Shown here piece by piece: positions 50,999 to 60,116 of a stretch of DNA of 64,000 nt. Below the pieces are notes generated by a model. That model was not told the DNA's origin, ran no database searches, and saw nothing but the letters and a program-made list of their open reading frames with translations. The position numbers and the translations under genes are program-made. The DNA is from Roseovarius aestuarii (GTDB lineage Bacteria; Pseudomonadota; Alphaproteobacteria; Rhodobacterales; Rhodobacteraceae), in the NCBI RefSeq assembly GCF_019966515.1, contig NZ_JAIMIB010000011.1, positions 62,001 through 126,000 of the forward strand, given 5' to 3'. Within the stretch, counting starts at the first letter, position 1; each line of letters begins with the position of its first letter.

Positions 50999-52180
50999 TC
51001 AGAGTTTGCGGGTGACGTCGTGGTTATAAAGCCAATTAAATTGTTGCATCATCCGAACCGGCGCCAGTGTGCCGCCCGTCTTTAGCGCCAGATGTGCCGC
51101 CCAACGGAACGGTGGAAACGAAAGGTGATATTTGCGCGCATTGCCAGTAGCCGCGGTCACCACGCGGCGCACGCGGGCCTCGCGACGTTTCTGATATGCC
51201 TGCAAGGCCTGATCCGTATCGTCCGTTTCCGACAGGGCATCCGCCAGCACCCAGCTATCTTCCAGCGCCATCGAAGCGCCCTGCGCCAAGAACGGCAAGG
51301 TCGGATGCGCGGCATCGCCCAACAGGACTGTCCGGCCGCCATGCCAGGTCTGCGCGACCGGATGCCGGAACAAGCCCCAGAAATGAACTTTCTCGACATC
51401 CGCCAGCATCGACCGCACATCGGGGCCGAAATCCGCAAAAGTGGCACGCATATTGGCCGGATCATCTTCCTGGCTCCAGCTTTCGGCAGCCCAGGCCGCG
51501 CGCTCCTGTACGGCGACGACGTTCAGGAGCTCCCCACTGCGGAGCGGATAGCTCACCACATGCCGCCGAGGACCCATATGCACCTGCACCTCGGGGCCGC
51601 GGTTCGATCTGTTGGGAATAACCGCGCGCCATGCGGTCTGGCCGGTAAAGAAAGGGGCTGGGGTGCCGTTCAGCACCTGCCGGACCCGCGAATGCAGGCC
51701 ATCAGCCCCGACAATCAGATCGGCCTCGACACAAGCACCACTGGCAAGCGTGACACAAGGCCTGTCACCCGACCTTCTGCCGGGTTCAACCGTATCGATC
51801 TTTTGCAACAGCCTGATTTTGCAACCCGCCTCGCGCGCGCCCTCAGCCAACACGTCGATCAGGTCGGCGCGGTGTACAAAGTAATAGTCATGATTGTCCA
51901 GACGGGTCAAATCCAGCCGCAGCACTTCACCCTTGCGATAATCCCGCAGGCTGACCGCCTTGCCCTGAACCGCATCCGCGCCCAATGCTTCGGCCAGTCC
52001 GAGGGCCCGCAACACTGCAAACCCGTTGGGGCTTATCTGCAGCCCGGCGCCGATCTCGGCAATCTTCGCAGCCTGTTCAAGCACCGTCACATCCGCACCA
52101 CGCAATGCCAGCGCCCGTGCCACGGCCAATCCGCCAATGCCAGCGCCGATCACGCTGATTTGTTTGCCTTGAAGCGTCAT
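50999..52180 (-). CDS. FAD-dependent aromatic-ring monooxygenase, salicylate-hydroxylase type
   Basis: A 393-residue group A flavoprotein monooxygenase. The FAD dinucleotide fold VIGAGIGGLAVARALALRGA is at residues 10-29, the DG motif (IVGADGLHSRVR) near 157 and the GD motif (LLGDAAHPTLPFLAQGASMALED) near 285, all intact. Such enzymes hydroxylate aromatic or quinone-like substrates with NAD(P)H and O2; this one resembles 3-hydroxybenzoate or salicylate hydroxylases but could equally act on another ring. It lies downstream of the broken dksA on the same strand, separated by a terminator. Confidence 0.88.
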   Translation of the reverse strand: MTLQGKQISVIGAGIGGLAVARALALRGADVTVLEQAAKIAEIGAGLQISPNGFAVLRALGLAEALGADAVQGKAVSLRDYRKGEVLRLDLTRLDNHDYYFVHRADLIDVLAEGAREAGCKIRLLQKIDTVEPGRRSGDRPCVTLASGACVEADLIVGADGLHSRVRQVLNGTPAPFFTGQTAWRAVIPNRSNRGPEVQVHMGPRRHVVSYPLRSGELLNVVAVQERAAWAAESWSQEDDPANMRATFADFGPDVRSMLADVEKVHFWGLFRHPVAQTWHGGRTVLLGDAAHPTLPFLAQGASMALEDSWVLADALSETDDTDQALQAYQKRREARVRRVVTAATGNARKYHLSFPPFRWAAHLALKTGGTLAPVRMMQQFNWLYNHDVTRKL

Positions 52181-52197
52181 ACTACTTTACTGAAACG

Positions 52198-52224
52198 AAA
52201 AACGCCGAAGCGAAAGCCCCGGCG
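52198..52224 (-). terminator. rho-independent terminator after dksA
   Basis: On the minus strand, stem CGCCG / CGGCG with an inner GC-TTTC-GC hairpin and a run of five T follows the dksA stop by about 28 nt. It separates dksA from the flavin monooxygenase gene. Confidence 0.82.
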
Positions 52225-52251
52225 TAGTTCTTTACTGCAGCCAACCCGCGA

Positions 52252-52612
52252 TCAATCGTCGCGATGCACTTTCTCGCGCCGCTCATGACGCTCCTGTGCT
52301 TCAAGGCTCATGGTCGCGATCGGACGGGCATCCAGCCGTTTGAGGCTAATAGGTTCCCCGGTGACCTCGCAATAGCCGTATTCGCCATTGTCGATCCGCC
52401 GCAGGGCGCTGTCGATCTTTGCAACCAGTTTGCGCTGACGATCCCTCGTGCGCAGTTCCAGCGCGCGATCAGTTTCTTCGCTTGCACGATCGGCCACATC
52501 AGGGATCGCGCGTGTGCCATCCTGCAATGCTTCGATCGTGTCGCGGCTCATTCATAAAAGGTTCGTCTTCGGCAGGACGATAATCATCAGGCAGAAAAGT
52601 TTCCGCTTTCAT
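52252..52612 (-). pseudogene. dksA: dksA disrupted by an out-of-frame internal deletion
   Basis: DksA binds RNA polymerase's secondary channel and works with ppGpp. Two overlapping frames carry its halves. An N-terminal piece of 37 residues (52612-52499, opening MKAETFLPDDYRPAEDEPFM, with an AGGGAGAAGAC ribosome site) shifts frame after MNE. A C-terminal piece (52551-52252, 99 residues) resumes with SRDTIEALQDGTR, keeps the coiled-coil tip DVADRA and ends ERREKVHRDD; its zinc-finger region has only one cysteine in CEVTGEP, as usual in this DksA class. Compared with Rhodobacter DksA from memory, about 20 residues of the first coiled-coil helix are missing, a loss of about 62 nt. The C-terminal ATG lacks a ribosome site. 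A sequencing or assembly error is possible. Confidence 0.8.
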
Positions 52613-52803
52613 GTCTTCTCCCTTATCAAGGCCAGTGTCCGGCATGATACTCTCCTCAGACAGGTGGCACCCCAATGTGCTGCGTTTACACCCGCAAAAT
52701 AGGATTGTCACTAGCCAATCACGCGCCATTGATGTGAATTGTCGTTGCCGCTAGGGTGCGGTCTGCTACGCAGGCAAAATGCCATGAAAAGGGTTGATAA
52801 AGA

Positions 52804-53643
52804 ATGAAATTCCAAGGCACGGACAGCTACGTCGCCACAGAAGATCTGACAATTGCGGTTAACGCTGCGGTCACTTTGGAGCGCCCGCTGCTTGTCAAAG
52901 GTGAACCGGGTACCGGCAAGACGGAGCTGGCGCGTCAGGTGGCCCAGGCTCTGGGTCTGAAAATGCTGGAATGGAACATCAAATCCACGACCAAAGCGCA
53001 GCAGGGTCTTTATGAATATGACGCCGTCAGCCGATTGCGCGACAGCCAGTTGGGCGAAGAGCGTGTGCATGACGTGCGTAACTATATCCGCAAAGGCAAG
53101 CTGTGGCAGGCTTTTGAGGCCGACAGCAAGCTCGTGCTTCTGATCGACGAGGTCGACAAGGCCGATATCGAGTTTCCTAACGACCTTTTGCAGGAGCTCG
53201 ACAAGATGGAATTCCACGTCTACGAGACCGGCGAAACGATCCGGGCCAGGCACCGCCCTATTGTGATCATCACCTCCAACAACGAAAAAGAATTGCCCGA
53301 CGCCTTCCTGAGGCGTTGTTTCTTTCACTATATCCGCTTCCCAGATATGGAAACGATGCGGCGCATTGTCGATGTCCATCATCCGGGCATCAAGGATGCG
53401 CTGCTGACAACCGCCCTGACGCAGTTTTACGAGATCCGCGATCAGGCCGGACTGAAGAAAAAACCCTCGACCTCCGAGGTGCTGGACTGGCTCAAGCTGA
53501 TTCTGGCCGAGGACCTGACCACCGATGATTTGCGGCGCGACGGGGCCGATGCCTTGCCGAAACTGCATGGGGCGCTGCTGAAAAACGAACAGGATGTACA
53601 TCTGTTCGAGCGTTTGGCCTTCATGGCCCGCCGACAACGCTAA
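52804..53643 (+). CDS. MoxR-type AAA+ ATPase
   Basis: A 279-residue AAA+ protein of the MoxR group. Walker A is GEPGTGKTE (near residue 38), Walker B LLIDEVDKAD (near 118), sensor 1 TSNNEKELPDAFLRRC near 160 with the arginine finger. MoxR ATPases act as chaperones for VWA-domain partners, inserting metals or maturing enzyme complexes. A CoxE-like VWA gene lies 1.7 kb downstream with a DUF2927 lipoprotein and a small membrane protein between, so the group probably works as a unit on the cell envelope (inference from context). Confidence 0.9.
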   Translation: MKFQGTDSYVATEDLTIAVNAAVTLERPLLVKGEPGTGKTELARQVAQALGLKMLEWNIKSTTKAQQGLYEYDAVSRLRDSQLGEERVHDVRNYIRKGKLWQAFEADSKLVLLIDEVDKADIEFPNDLLQELDKMEFHVYETGETIRARHRPIVIITSNNEKELPDAFLRRCFFHYIRFPDMETMRRIVDVHHPGIKDALLTTALTQFYEIRDQAGLKKKPSTSEVLDWLKLILAEDLTTDDLRRDGADALPKLHGALLKNEQDVHLFERLAFMARRQR

Positions 53644-53763
53644 ACTGTCACAGCTAGGCCAAATTACCGACGCAAATTAAAGATAATTCCACTGTTTAGG
53701 GCACAGAGTTGATCCGATTTCAACTCGGTATATAGTGCCAAGGTTGCTGGTGTGAGGTTCTTG

Positions 53764-55119
53764 ATGCGTCTATTGGCTGTTTCACTATGTTTGATGCTCG
53801 GCGCCTGCGCCGCGGCGCCGGTGCGTGATACGCCCACACGCGCCGCTACAGGCTCACCGGTTACCTTGCCTGCAATGAAGGGATTTTCAACCTCCCGCCC
53901 GACGCCGCCGTCCCGATCAAACCGCGACATTCAGCGTGATTTCCTCGACCTGGCCTTCACCCTTGAATCGGGTCGTGCGCTGCCTGTTTTCACGCGATTC
54001 GAACATCCAATTACCGTGCGTGTCACCGGGTCGCCACCACCCACACTGATCCCCGATCTGAACCGGCTGATCGGCAGGTTGCGTAGCGAAGCGGGCATTA
54101 ACATCCGGCGCAGTACGAAGCCGTCAGCGAACATCACCATTCAGGCCGTTACTCGCGCCCAGATCCAGCGCTACCTGCCCAAGGCCGCCTGTTTCGTTGT
54201 GCCAAACATCTCAAGTCTTTCCGAATATCGCTCCGCCCGTTTCCGAGGCGCTTCAAGCTGGTCGCAACTGCGCACCCGCGAAAAGCTCGCGATTTTCTTG
54301 CCCAATGATGCCAGCCCTCAGGAAGCACGCGATTGCCTGCACGAAGAACTGGCTCAGGCCATCGGTCCGCTAAATGACCTCTACCGTCTGCCCGACAGCG
54401 TTTTCAACGATGACAACGTGCACACGGTGCTGACCGGCTTTGACATGCTGATCCTGCGAATTCACTACGCACCGGAGCTTCGCTCAGGCATGACCCGTGA
54501 TCAGGTCGCGGCCCGGCTGCCCGCGATCCTTTCCCGGCTCAATCCATCGGGAAACCACCGGGCACCAACCTATCCTCCGGCCACGCCGCGTGCCTGGGTA
54601 TCTGCGATCCAGACCGCCCTTGGCCCCGGCGCGGGCGAACGTCGGCGCCTTTCAGCGGCGCAGACAGCAGTACGCATCGCCACGACCAGAGGCTGGCACG
54701 ATCACCGCCGCGCTTTCAGCCATTTTGCCCTTGGTCGCATTCTGCGTAATTCCAACCCCGAAGCCGCCCGCCAGCAATTCATGACCGCCGAACAGTTTTA
54801 TCGCCGGATGCCGGGCACCGCCCTGCACCGGGCGCATTCGGCAGCGCACCTCGCAGCAGCCTCGATCAGCCGGGGCGATGGCCGCCGGGCACTTGCTTTT
54901 GTTCAACCTCATCTGGCCACAGCAAAACGCCATGAAAACGCAGCACTGCTTGCCAATCTCCTGCTTTTGCAGGCCGACGCCTATGATCTGCTTGGTCGCC
55001 GGAACGAGGCGCGTGCTACGCGTCTGGACAGTTTGGGCTGGGCGCGCTACGGCTTTGGCGCCGATTGGGTGGTTCGGGCGAAGCGCCGCAAACTCACCGT
55101 GGTCGGCGCGGGCAACTAA
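53764..55119 (+). CDS. DUF2927 lipoprotein
   Basis: A 451-residue exported lipoprotein: signal peptide with lipobox LGAC (C about residue 15), a proline-rich linker, then the DUF2927 domain, recognisable by ARDCLHEELAQAIGPLNDLY and LPDSVFNDDNVHTVL around residues 190-215. That HEE motif resembles a metallopeptidase zinc site, but activity is unproven. The C-terminal third (about 305-440) is helical and looks like tetratricopeptide-type repeats. The ATG at 53764 has a GAGG site 6 nt upstream; a GTG four codons earlier is possible. It is sandwiched between moxR and the VWA gene. Confidence 0.85.
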   Translation: MRLLAVSLCLMLGACAAAPVRDTPTRAATGSPVTLPAMKGFSTSRPTPPSRSNRDIQRDFLDLAFTLESGRALPVFTRFEHPITVRVTGSPPPTLIPDLNRLIGRLRSEAGINIRRSTKPSANITIQAVTRAQIQRYLPKAACFVVPNISSLSEYRSARFRGASSWSQLRTREKLAIFLPNDASPQEARDCLHEELAQAIGPLNDLYRLPDSVFNDDNVHTVLTGFDMLILRIHYAPELRSGMTRDQVAARLPAILSRLNPSGNHRAPTYPPATPRAWVSAIQTALGPGAGERRRLSAAQTAVRIATTRGWHDHRRAFSHFALGRILRNSNPEAARQQFMTAEQFYRRMPGTALHRAHSAAHLAAASISRGDGRRALAFVQPHLATAKRHENAALLANLLLLQADAYDLLGRRNEARATRLDSLGWARYGFGADWVVRAKRRKLTVVGAGN

Positions 55120-55134
55120 CCAAACGGGTAATCC

Positions 55135-55305
55135 ATGATCGTACTTCTGGGGGCCATTCTGGGTGTCGTTACCGGTGCCACGATCGCTTGGCGTCGCAAG
55201 GGACGTCTGGCGGATATTCTGCAATATGCCTTTGTCTACTTCCTGATCTTCTCGCTTGCGGGGCTGTTTGTCACGCTGCTGATCCACCGCGCCGCTGCAG
55301 TGTGA
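55135..55305 (+). CDS. small two-helix membrane protein in the MoxR/VWA cluster
   Basis: A 56-residue protein, below usual length cut-offs. It has two hydrophobic helices, residues about 2-18 (IVLLGAILGVVTGATIAW) and 29-50 (YAFVYFLIFSLAGLFVTLL), joined by a basic loop WRRKGRLADI, and predicts both ends outside. The start is 15 nt after the DUF2927 stop and its stop is 6 nt before the VWA gene, so it is part of the operon. Small proteins of this shape recur at this position in Rhodobacterales as I remember; the role is unknown, perhaps a membrane anchor. Confidence 0.72.
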   Translation: MIVLLGAILGVVTGATIAWRRKGRLADILQYAFVYFLIFSLAGLFVTLLIHRAAAV

Positions 55306-55311
55306 CAGGGC

Positions 55312-56496
55312 ATGTTCCTGCCCTTCTTCGATAACCTGCGAAGCGCTGGCGTTCCGGTCAGCTTGCGCGAATACCTGACCTTTCTCGAAGGTATGGGTGC
55401 CGGGCTGGTTACCTATGATGTCGAAGGGTTCTACTATCTTGCCCGCGCGGCGATGGTGAAGGATGAGCGCAATATCGACCGGTTCGATCGCGCCTTCGCC
55501 GCCAGTTTCAAAGGGTTAGAGGCAATCACCGCCGAGCAGGTCATGAACGCGGTCGATCTGCCCGAGGACTGGCTGCGCAAGATGGCCGAGAAACACCTCT
55601 CAGACGAAGAGAAAGCCGAAATCGAGGCGCTCGGCGGCTTCGACAAGCTGATGGAAACCCTGAAAGAACGGTTGAAAGAACAGCAGGGCCGCCATCAGGG
55701 CGGCAACAAATGGATCGGCACCGCAGGCACCTCGCCTTTTGGCGCCTACGGCTACAATCCAGAAGGCATCCGCATTGGTCAGAACGAAAGCCGCCATCAG
55801 CGCGCCGTCAAAGTCTGGGACAAACGCGAGTTTCGCAATTTCGACGATTCGGTAGAACTGGGCACGCGAAACATCAAGGTTGCGTTGAAGCGCCTGCGCC
55901 GCTGGGCCCGCGACGGCGCGGCGGATGAGTTGGACCTTGATGGCACCATCCGCGCCACGGCCGAACATGGCTATCTGGACGTCCAGACCCGCCCCGAGCG
56001 ACGCAATGCGGTCAAGGTGCTCTTGTTTCTCGATGTCGGCGGCTCGATGGATGCTCATGTGAAGGTGGTCGAGGAACTCTTTTCCGCCGCCGCTGCAGAG
56101 TTCAAACATTTCGAGCATTATTATTTTCACAACTGCCTCTATGAAGGCGTGTGGAAGGACAACCGCCGCCGCTGGGACGCCCAAACGCCCACCGATGAAA
56201 TCCTGCGCACCTACGGATCTGACTACAAGTGTATCTTCGTGGGCGATGCCTCGATGTCGCCGTATGAAATCGCCTATCCGGGCGGGGCGAACGAGCACTG
56301 GAACTCCGAGGCCGGCCAGATCTGGCTGGAACGCGCCCGCGCGCAATGGCCCTCGCATCTCTGGATCAATCCAGTGCCGGAAAGATCGTGGCCCTACACG
56401 CAATCTATCCAGATGATCCACGAGATATTCGAAGGCCGGATGGTACCAATGACCCTTGCCGGGATCGAGGTTGGCATGAAGGAACTGGTGCGCTAG
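55312..56496 (+). CDS. CoxE-like VWA domain protein
   Basis: A 394-residue cytoplasmic protein. The N-terminal 200 residues are helical, and the C-terminal half is a VWA domain: [20 protein letters not shown] near residue 238 is its MIDAS-like loop, in which the usual DxSxS is DxGxS, and [14 protein letters not shown] follows near 303. This form is common in the CoxE/YehP-like group. It partners with MoxR ATPases, here encoded upstream. The stop codon TAG is shared in a CTAG with the stop of the convergent DUF2189 gene. Confidence 0.88.
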   Translation: MFLPFFDNLRSAGVPVSLREYLTFLEGMGAGLVTYDVEGFYYLARAAMVKDERNIDRFDRAFAASFKGLEAITAEQVMNAVDLPEDWLRKMAEKHLSDEEKAEIEALGGFDKLMETLKERLKEQQGRHQGGNKWIGTAGTSPFGAYGYNPEGIRIGQNESRHQRAVKVWDKREFRNFDDSVELGTRNIKVALKRLRRWARDGAADELDLDGTIRATAEHGYLDVQTRPERRNAVKVLLFLDVGGSMDAHVKVVEELFSAAAAEFKHFEHYYFHNCLYEGVWKDNRRRWDAQTPTDEILRTYGSDYKCIFVGDASMSPYEIAYPGGANEHWNSEAGQIWLERARAQWPSHLWINPVPERSWPYTQSIQMIHEIFEGRMVPMTLAGIEVGMKELVR

Positions 56497-57266
56497 GCGG
56501 CCTCAACCGCCAACCGGTACAGGTGCCACGACGCATGGCCCAGAAGCGGTAACACAATGAACAATCCCATAAAGGCCGGGATCAGCGCCAGAAAACTCAG
56601 GCCCGCGATCAGAATTGCCCAGACAAGCATCGGCACAGGGTTGCGCTGCACCACCTGAAAGCTTGTGATCATGGCGGTCACGAAATCCACCTCCCGGTCC
56701 AGAAGCAGCGGTAGGGCAATCACCGTGATCATATAGGTCAAAAGCGCAAAGGCGCCGCCCACCACAGTTCCCACACCGAGCATCGCCAAGCCGTTGCCGG
56801 TCAGAAACACCTCATAGGAGCTTGAGATATTCGTCATCGTCGACAGGCCGAGAAAAAGCGCGAAGATCATGTGCGCAAGAAAGAACCAGAAGAGGAAAAC
56901 GATGATGATAATCGCGCAGAGCGACGGAAGCTGCCGGCGGCGCTGATGCGCAATCACCCCCAGCACCCCGGTCATGTCCAGCCGTGCGCCCTGTTCCAGA
57001 CGGTGACTGACCTCATAGAGCCCCACGGCGGCAAAGGGGCCAATCAGCGGAAACCCGACCGCGGCAAAGATCAGCCAGTAACTATGCCCGGTTATCCAAG
57101 TGACCCAGGCCATGATCAGCCCCAACACCACGTAGGTACCTGCAAAAAATACCCCGTATCCGGGCGCCCGCTTCATATCTGCCCAGCCCCGCCGCAGCGC
57201 TTTGCGTAATGTCGCAACGCTGACGGTGCCAAAGTCGGGCACGCCGGGTTCAGGCTTTGTATCCAT
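56493..57266 (-). CDS. DUF2189 integral membrane protein
   Basis: A 257-residue inner-membrane protein with about six hydrophobic segments and the DUF2189 pattern: a soluble N-terminus ending [25 protein letters not shown], then [22 protein letters not shown] near residue 72 and [14 protein letters not shown] at the end. The function is unknown. It ends convergently with the VWA gene, the two stop codons lying in one palindromic CTAG (56493-56496). The ATG at 57266 is preferred over an upstream in-frame one (57317) because the conserved part starts soon after. Confidence 0.87.
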   Translation of the reverse strand: MDTKPEPGVPDFGTVSVATLRKALRRGWADMKRAPGYGVFFAGTYVVLGLIMAWVTWITGHSYWLIFAAVGFPLIGPFAAVGLYEVSHRLEQGARLDMTGVLGVIAHQRRRQLPSLCAIIIIVFLFWFFLAHMIFALFLGLSTMTNISSSYEVFLTGNGLAMLGVGTVVGGAFALLTYMITVIALPLLLDREVDFVTAMITSFQVVQRNPVPMLVWAILIAGLSFLALIPAFMGLFIVLPLLGHASWHLYRLAVEAA

Positions 57267-57332
57267 GCAGGTTCGCCCCTTTTTCTGGCAAGCTATCGTG
57301 TTGCTAGGCGCATACAAAGATGTAAGTGCAGT

Positions 57333-58742
57333 TCACCTTTTGGGTGGATGACGCTGCGGCCAGAGCGTTTCGTGATGATAGGTCTCGGCCAGCGTCAGCA
57401 ACGCCTGATCATTTCCGTATCGCCCGATCACTTGCAGCCCCATCGGCAGGCCATTTGTGCCAAAGCCCGCGGGCACCGCCAGGGCGGGAAGACCGATCAG
57501 ACTGGCCGGGATCACCAGTTCCATCCAGCGATGATAGGTATCCATCCCCTGCCCCGCTATTTCGGTCGGATAGGGTTGGTCCACGGAAAACGGCCAAACC
57601 TGCGCCGTCGGGGCCGCAAGCGCGTCATATCTGTCAAAAAGTGCCGCTGCAGTTCGGAACCATGCCGACCGCATCTCGCTCGCCTGCTGCACCTGCTCAG
57701 CGCTCAGCGCCGCGCCGCGCTCGGCCTCCCAGACGCCGGTATCCTTTATCTGACGGTGGGTCTCGGGCACCTGCATCAGGGGTTTCAAGTCGGCCCAGAT
57801 CGACCAGCTCCGAAGGGTTGTCCAGCTCTCCCACAGCGCCTCGCGCGAAAAAGGCATAGGCACCAGTTCCACCTCGCACCCGGCTTTTTCGAACACGTTT
57901 AAGGCCGCCTGACATAGATCGAGTATGCCTGGCTCCATCGGCCATACGCCGCCCCAATCTCCCAGCCAGCCGATCCGTTTACCACGCAGATCAGTTGCCT
58001 TGGCACTGAACGTTTCCTCGGCAAAAACACCGGGCTGGCGCGGGTCGGGCCCGGCAATGACATTGAGCAAGAGCGCCAGATCAGCGGGGCACCGTGCCAT
58101 CGGCCCGTTGGTTGATAGCCGATGCAAATACATGTCACCGGCTGGCTCAGCCGGTACGCGCCCCCAGCTTGGCCGAAATCCGTAGATATTGTTCCATCCT
58201 GCCGGGTTTCGCAGACTACCCATCATGTCCGATCCGTCGGCAATGCTGACCATGCCGCTGGCCAATGCCACGGCCGCCCCCCCTGACGAGCCACCGCATG
58301 TCAGGCCTTCGTCGTATGGGTTGCGTGTCACGCCATGAACCGGGTTGAAAGTGTGGCTGCCAAGTCCGAATTCCGGAGTGTTGGTCTTACCAATGAAAAT
58401 CGCCCCCGCTGCGCGCATTCGCGCTACATGCAGAGCATCGGTTTTCGCCACCTTGCCCGCAAAAACAGGTGACCCTTCCGAGGTAACCAACCCGGCGACA
58501 TCGGCCAGATCCTTGACCGCCACAGGTAACCCGTGCAACGCCCCCCGACCGCTTACCTGATCGGCTGCCCGGGCTTCCGCCAGCAGCTCATCCGCGTCGC
58601 GCAGGGCCACGATCGCATTCAGAGCGCCATTGACCTCTCCGATCCGCGTCAGCGTTGCACGCATCAGCTCTTCCGCGCTCAGCTTGCCTTGCGCCATTAA
58701 CGCGACCTGCGTGTCGGCACTCATCTCGTGGATATCAGTCAT
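57333..58742 (-). CDS. amidase (amidase signature family)
   Basis: A 469-residue amidase-signature hydrolase. The catalytic Lys-cisSer-Ser set is intact: lysine in LPVAVKDLADVAG near residue 72 and the two serines in TCGGSSGGAAVALASGM around 148-160. Family members hydrolyse amides, aryl-amides or nitrile-derived amides; GatA is the best known, but no gatB or gatC is near, so it is a stand-alone amidase of unknown substrate. It is 125 nt downstream of prfB and 66 nt upstream of the DUF2189 gene on the same strand. Confidence 0.9.
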   Translation of the reverse strand: MTDIHEMSADTQVALMAQGKLSAEELMRATLTRIGEVNGALNAIVALRDADELLAEARAADQVSGRGALHGLPVAVKDLADVAGLVTSEGSPVFAGKVAKTDALHVARMRAAGAIFIGKTNTPEFGLGSHTFNPVHGVTRNPYDEGLTCGGSSGGAAVALASGMVSIADGSDMMGSLRNPAGWNNIYGFRPSWGRVPAEPAGDMYLHRLSTNGPMARCPADLALLLNVIAGPDPRQPGVFAEETFSAKATDLRGKRIGWLGDWGGVWPMEPGILDLCQAALNVFEKAGCEVELVPMPFSREALWESWTTLRSWSIWADLKPLMQVPETHRQIKDTGVWEAERGAALSAEQVQQASEMRSAWFRTAAALFDRYDALAAPTAQVWPFSVDQPYPTEIAGQGMDTYHRWMELVIPASLIGLPALAVPAGFGTNGLPMGLQVIGRYGNDQALLTLAETYHHETLWPQRHPPKR

Positions 58743-58847
58743 GTAGGCAGGCTAGCTGCCCGCGGGCAGGAAACAAGCCCCCGCTTCTTCCTTGCGCAAA
58801 TACTCCGGGGCAACGCCAGGCACGAATGGCAGGGACAGCGCGCCCTA

Positions 58848-58871
58848 TCCTAGTCCTAGTCCTAGTCCTAG
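58848..58871. repeat. hexanucleotide repeat (TCCTAG)4 at the prfB stop codon
   Basis: Four perfect TCCTAG units. On the minus strand they read GACTAG in phase with prfB, so the normal UAG stop is followed by three further in-frame UAG codons at six-nt steps (stops at 58868, 58862, 58856 and 58850). The repeat straddles the end of the gene and is a candidate variable-number tract. Confidence 0.95.
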
Positions 58872-59995
58872 TCCTCGCCCTGCGCCTCGGCTCGCGATTT
58901 GCCGCTGACATCCATCGCCAGAGTCGCCGCCATGAACGGATCAAGATCGCCATCGAGCACCCCTTTGGTGTCCGAGGTTTCGTGATTGGTACGCAGATCC
59001 TTGACCATCTGATAAGGCTGCAGAACATAAGACCGGATCTGGTTGCCCCAGCCGGCGTCACCCTTGTTTTCATGCGCCTCGTTGATCGCGGCGCTGCGCC
59101 GGTCCAGCTCTAACTGATAGAGCCTCGATTTCAGTGCTTTCATCGCGATATCACGGTTTTGGTGTTGTGATTTCTCGGAGCTTGTCACCACGATCCCGGT
59201 CGGATGGTGGGTGATCCGCACAGCAGAATCCGTCGTGTTAACGTGCTGCCCGCCCGCCCCGGAACTGCGATAGGTATCGATGCGGATATCCGCCGGATTG
59301 ACGTCGATCTCGATGTCGTCATCCACCACCGGGTAGACCCAGACCGAACAAAACGACGTGTGCCGTTTGGCGGCGGAATCAAACGGCGAGATACGCACCA
59401 GCCGGTGCACGCCGGATTCCGATTTCAGCCAGCCATAGGCATTGTGTCCGCTGATCTTGTAGGCGGCGGATTTGATTCCAACCTCGTCCCCGGACTGCTC
59501 TGACTGCAACTCGACGTTATAGCCGCGCTTCTCGGCCCAGCGGACATACATCCGCGCGAGCATGCTGGCCCAATCGCAGCTTTCGGTGCCCCCGGCGCCG
59601 GCGTTGATCTCAAGAAAGGTATCATTGCCATCGGCTTCGCCATTAAGCAGTGCTTCAAGCTCTTTCGCGGCGGCCCGTTTCGCGAGCTTTTTCAGCGTGG
59701 TTTCAGCGTCCGATACGATCTCGGCGTCGTCTTCCATTTCACCCATTTCGATCAACTCGACGCTGTCATTCAGCTCTTGCTGGATACCATTATGAATGTC
59801 CATCGCATCGACCAGGCTTTGGCGGTCGCGCATCAGTTTCTGTCCCTTGGCCGGGTCATCCCAAAGGTTCGGGTCTTCGACCCGTGCATTGAATTCCTCA
59901 AGCCTATGCTGCGCGCTTTCCCAGCCCATGCGTTGGCGCAAAAGCTCCAGCGATTTTTCGATCTCGGCAACAAGTGTCTGGGTCTCAGCGCGCAT
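58868..59995 (-). CDS. prfB: peptide chain release factor 2
   Basis: A 375-residue class I release factor. The GGQ loop ([17 protein letters not shown], near residue 245) triggers peptide release, and the SPF tripeptide (VRISPFDS near 203) that recognises UAA/UGA identifies RF2. The frame is continuous at codons 20-30, so the programmed frameshift that autoregulates prfB in many bacteria is absent here. Translation ends at UAG, a codon RF2 does not read, repeated four times in frame by a hexamer array. Upstream gap to mrcA is 121 nt. Confidence 0.96.
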   Translation of the reverse strand: MRAETQTLVAEIEKSLELLRQRMGWESAQHRLEEFNARVEDPNLWDDPAKGQKLMRDRQSLVDAMDIHNGIQQELNDSVELIEMGEMEDDAEIVSDAETTLKKLAKRAAAKELEALLNGEADGNDTFLEINAGAGGTESCDWASMLARMYVRWAEKRGYNVELQSEQSGDEVGIKSAAYKISGHNAYGWLKSESGVHRLVRISPFDSAAKRHTSFCSVWVYPVVDDDIEIDVNPADIRIDTYRSSGAGGQHVNTTDSAVRITHHPTGIVVTSSEKSQHQNRDIAMKALKSRLYQLELDRRSAAINEAHENKGDAGWGNQIRSYVLQPYQMVKDLRTNHETSDTKGVLDGDLDPFMAATLAMDVSGKSRAEAQGED

Positions 59996-60116
59996 TCGGG
60001 CGTCCTGCTCGTTTGGGGAGGGTTGCTCAGGTCAGGGTGATAGCGCAGCACTCAGGCACGGGCAAGATCAGCCGTGAAATACCGGGCAATGTGGAAACCA
60101 CATGCGTCCCAACAGG

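Noticed and set aside
59900..59995. Programmed frameshift in prfB
   Set aside because: The frame is continuous through codons 1-40 with no in-frame UGA, so no recoding is needed.
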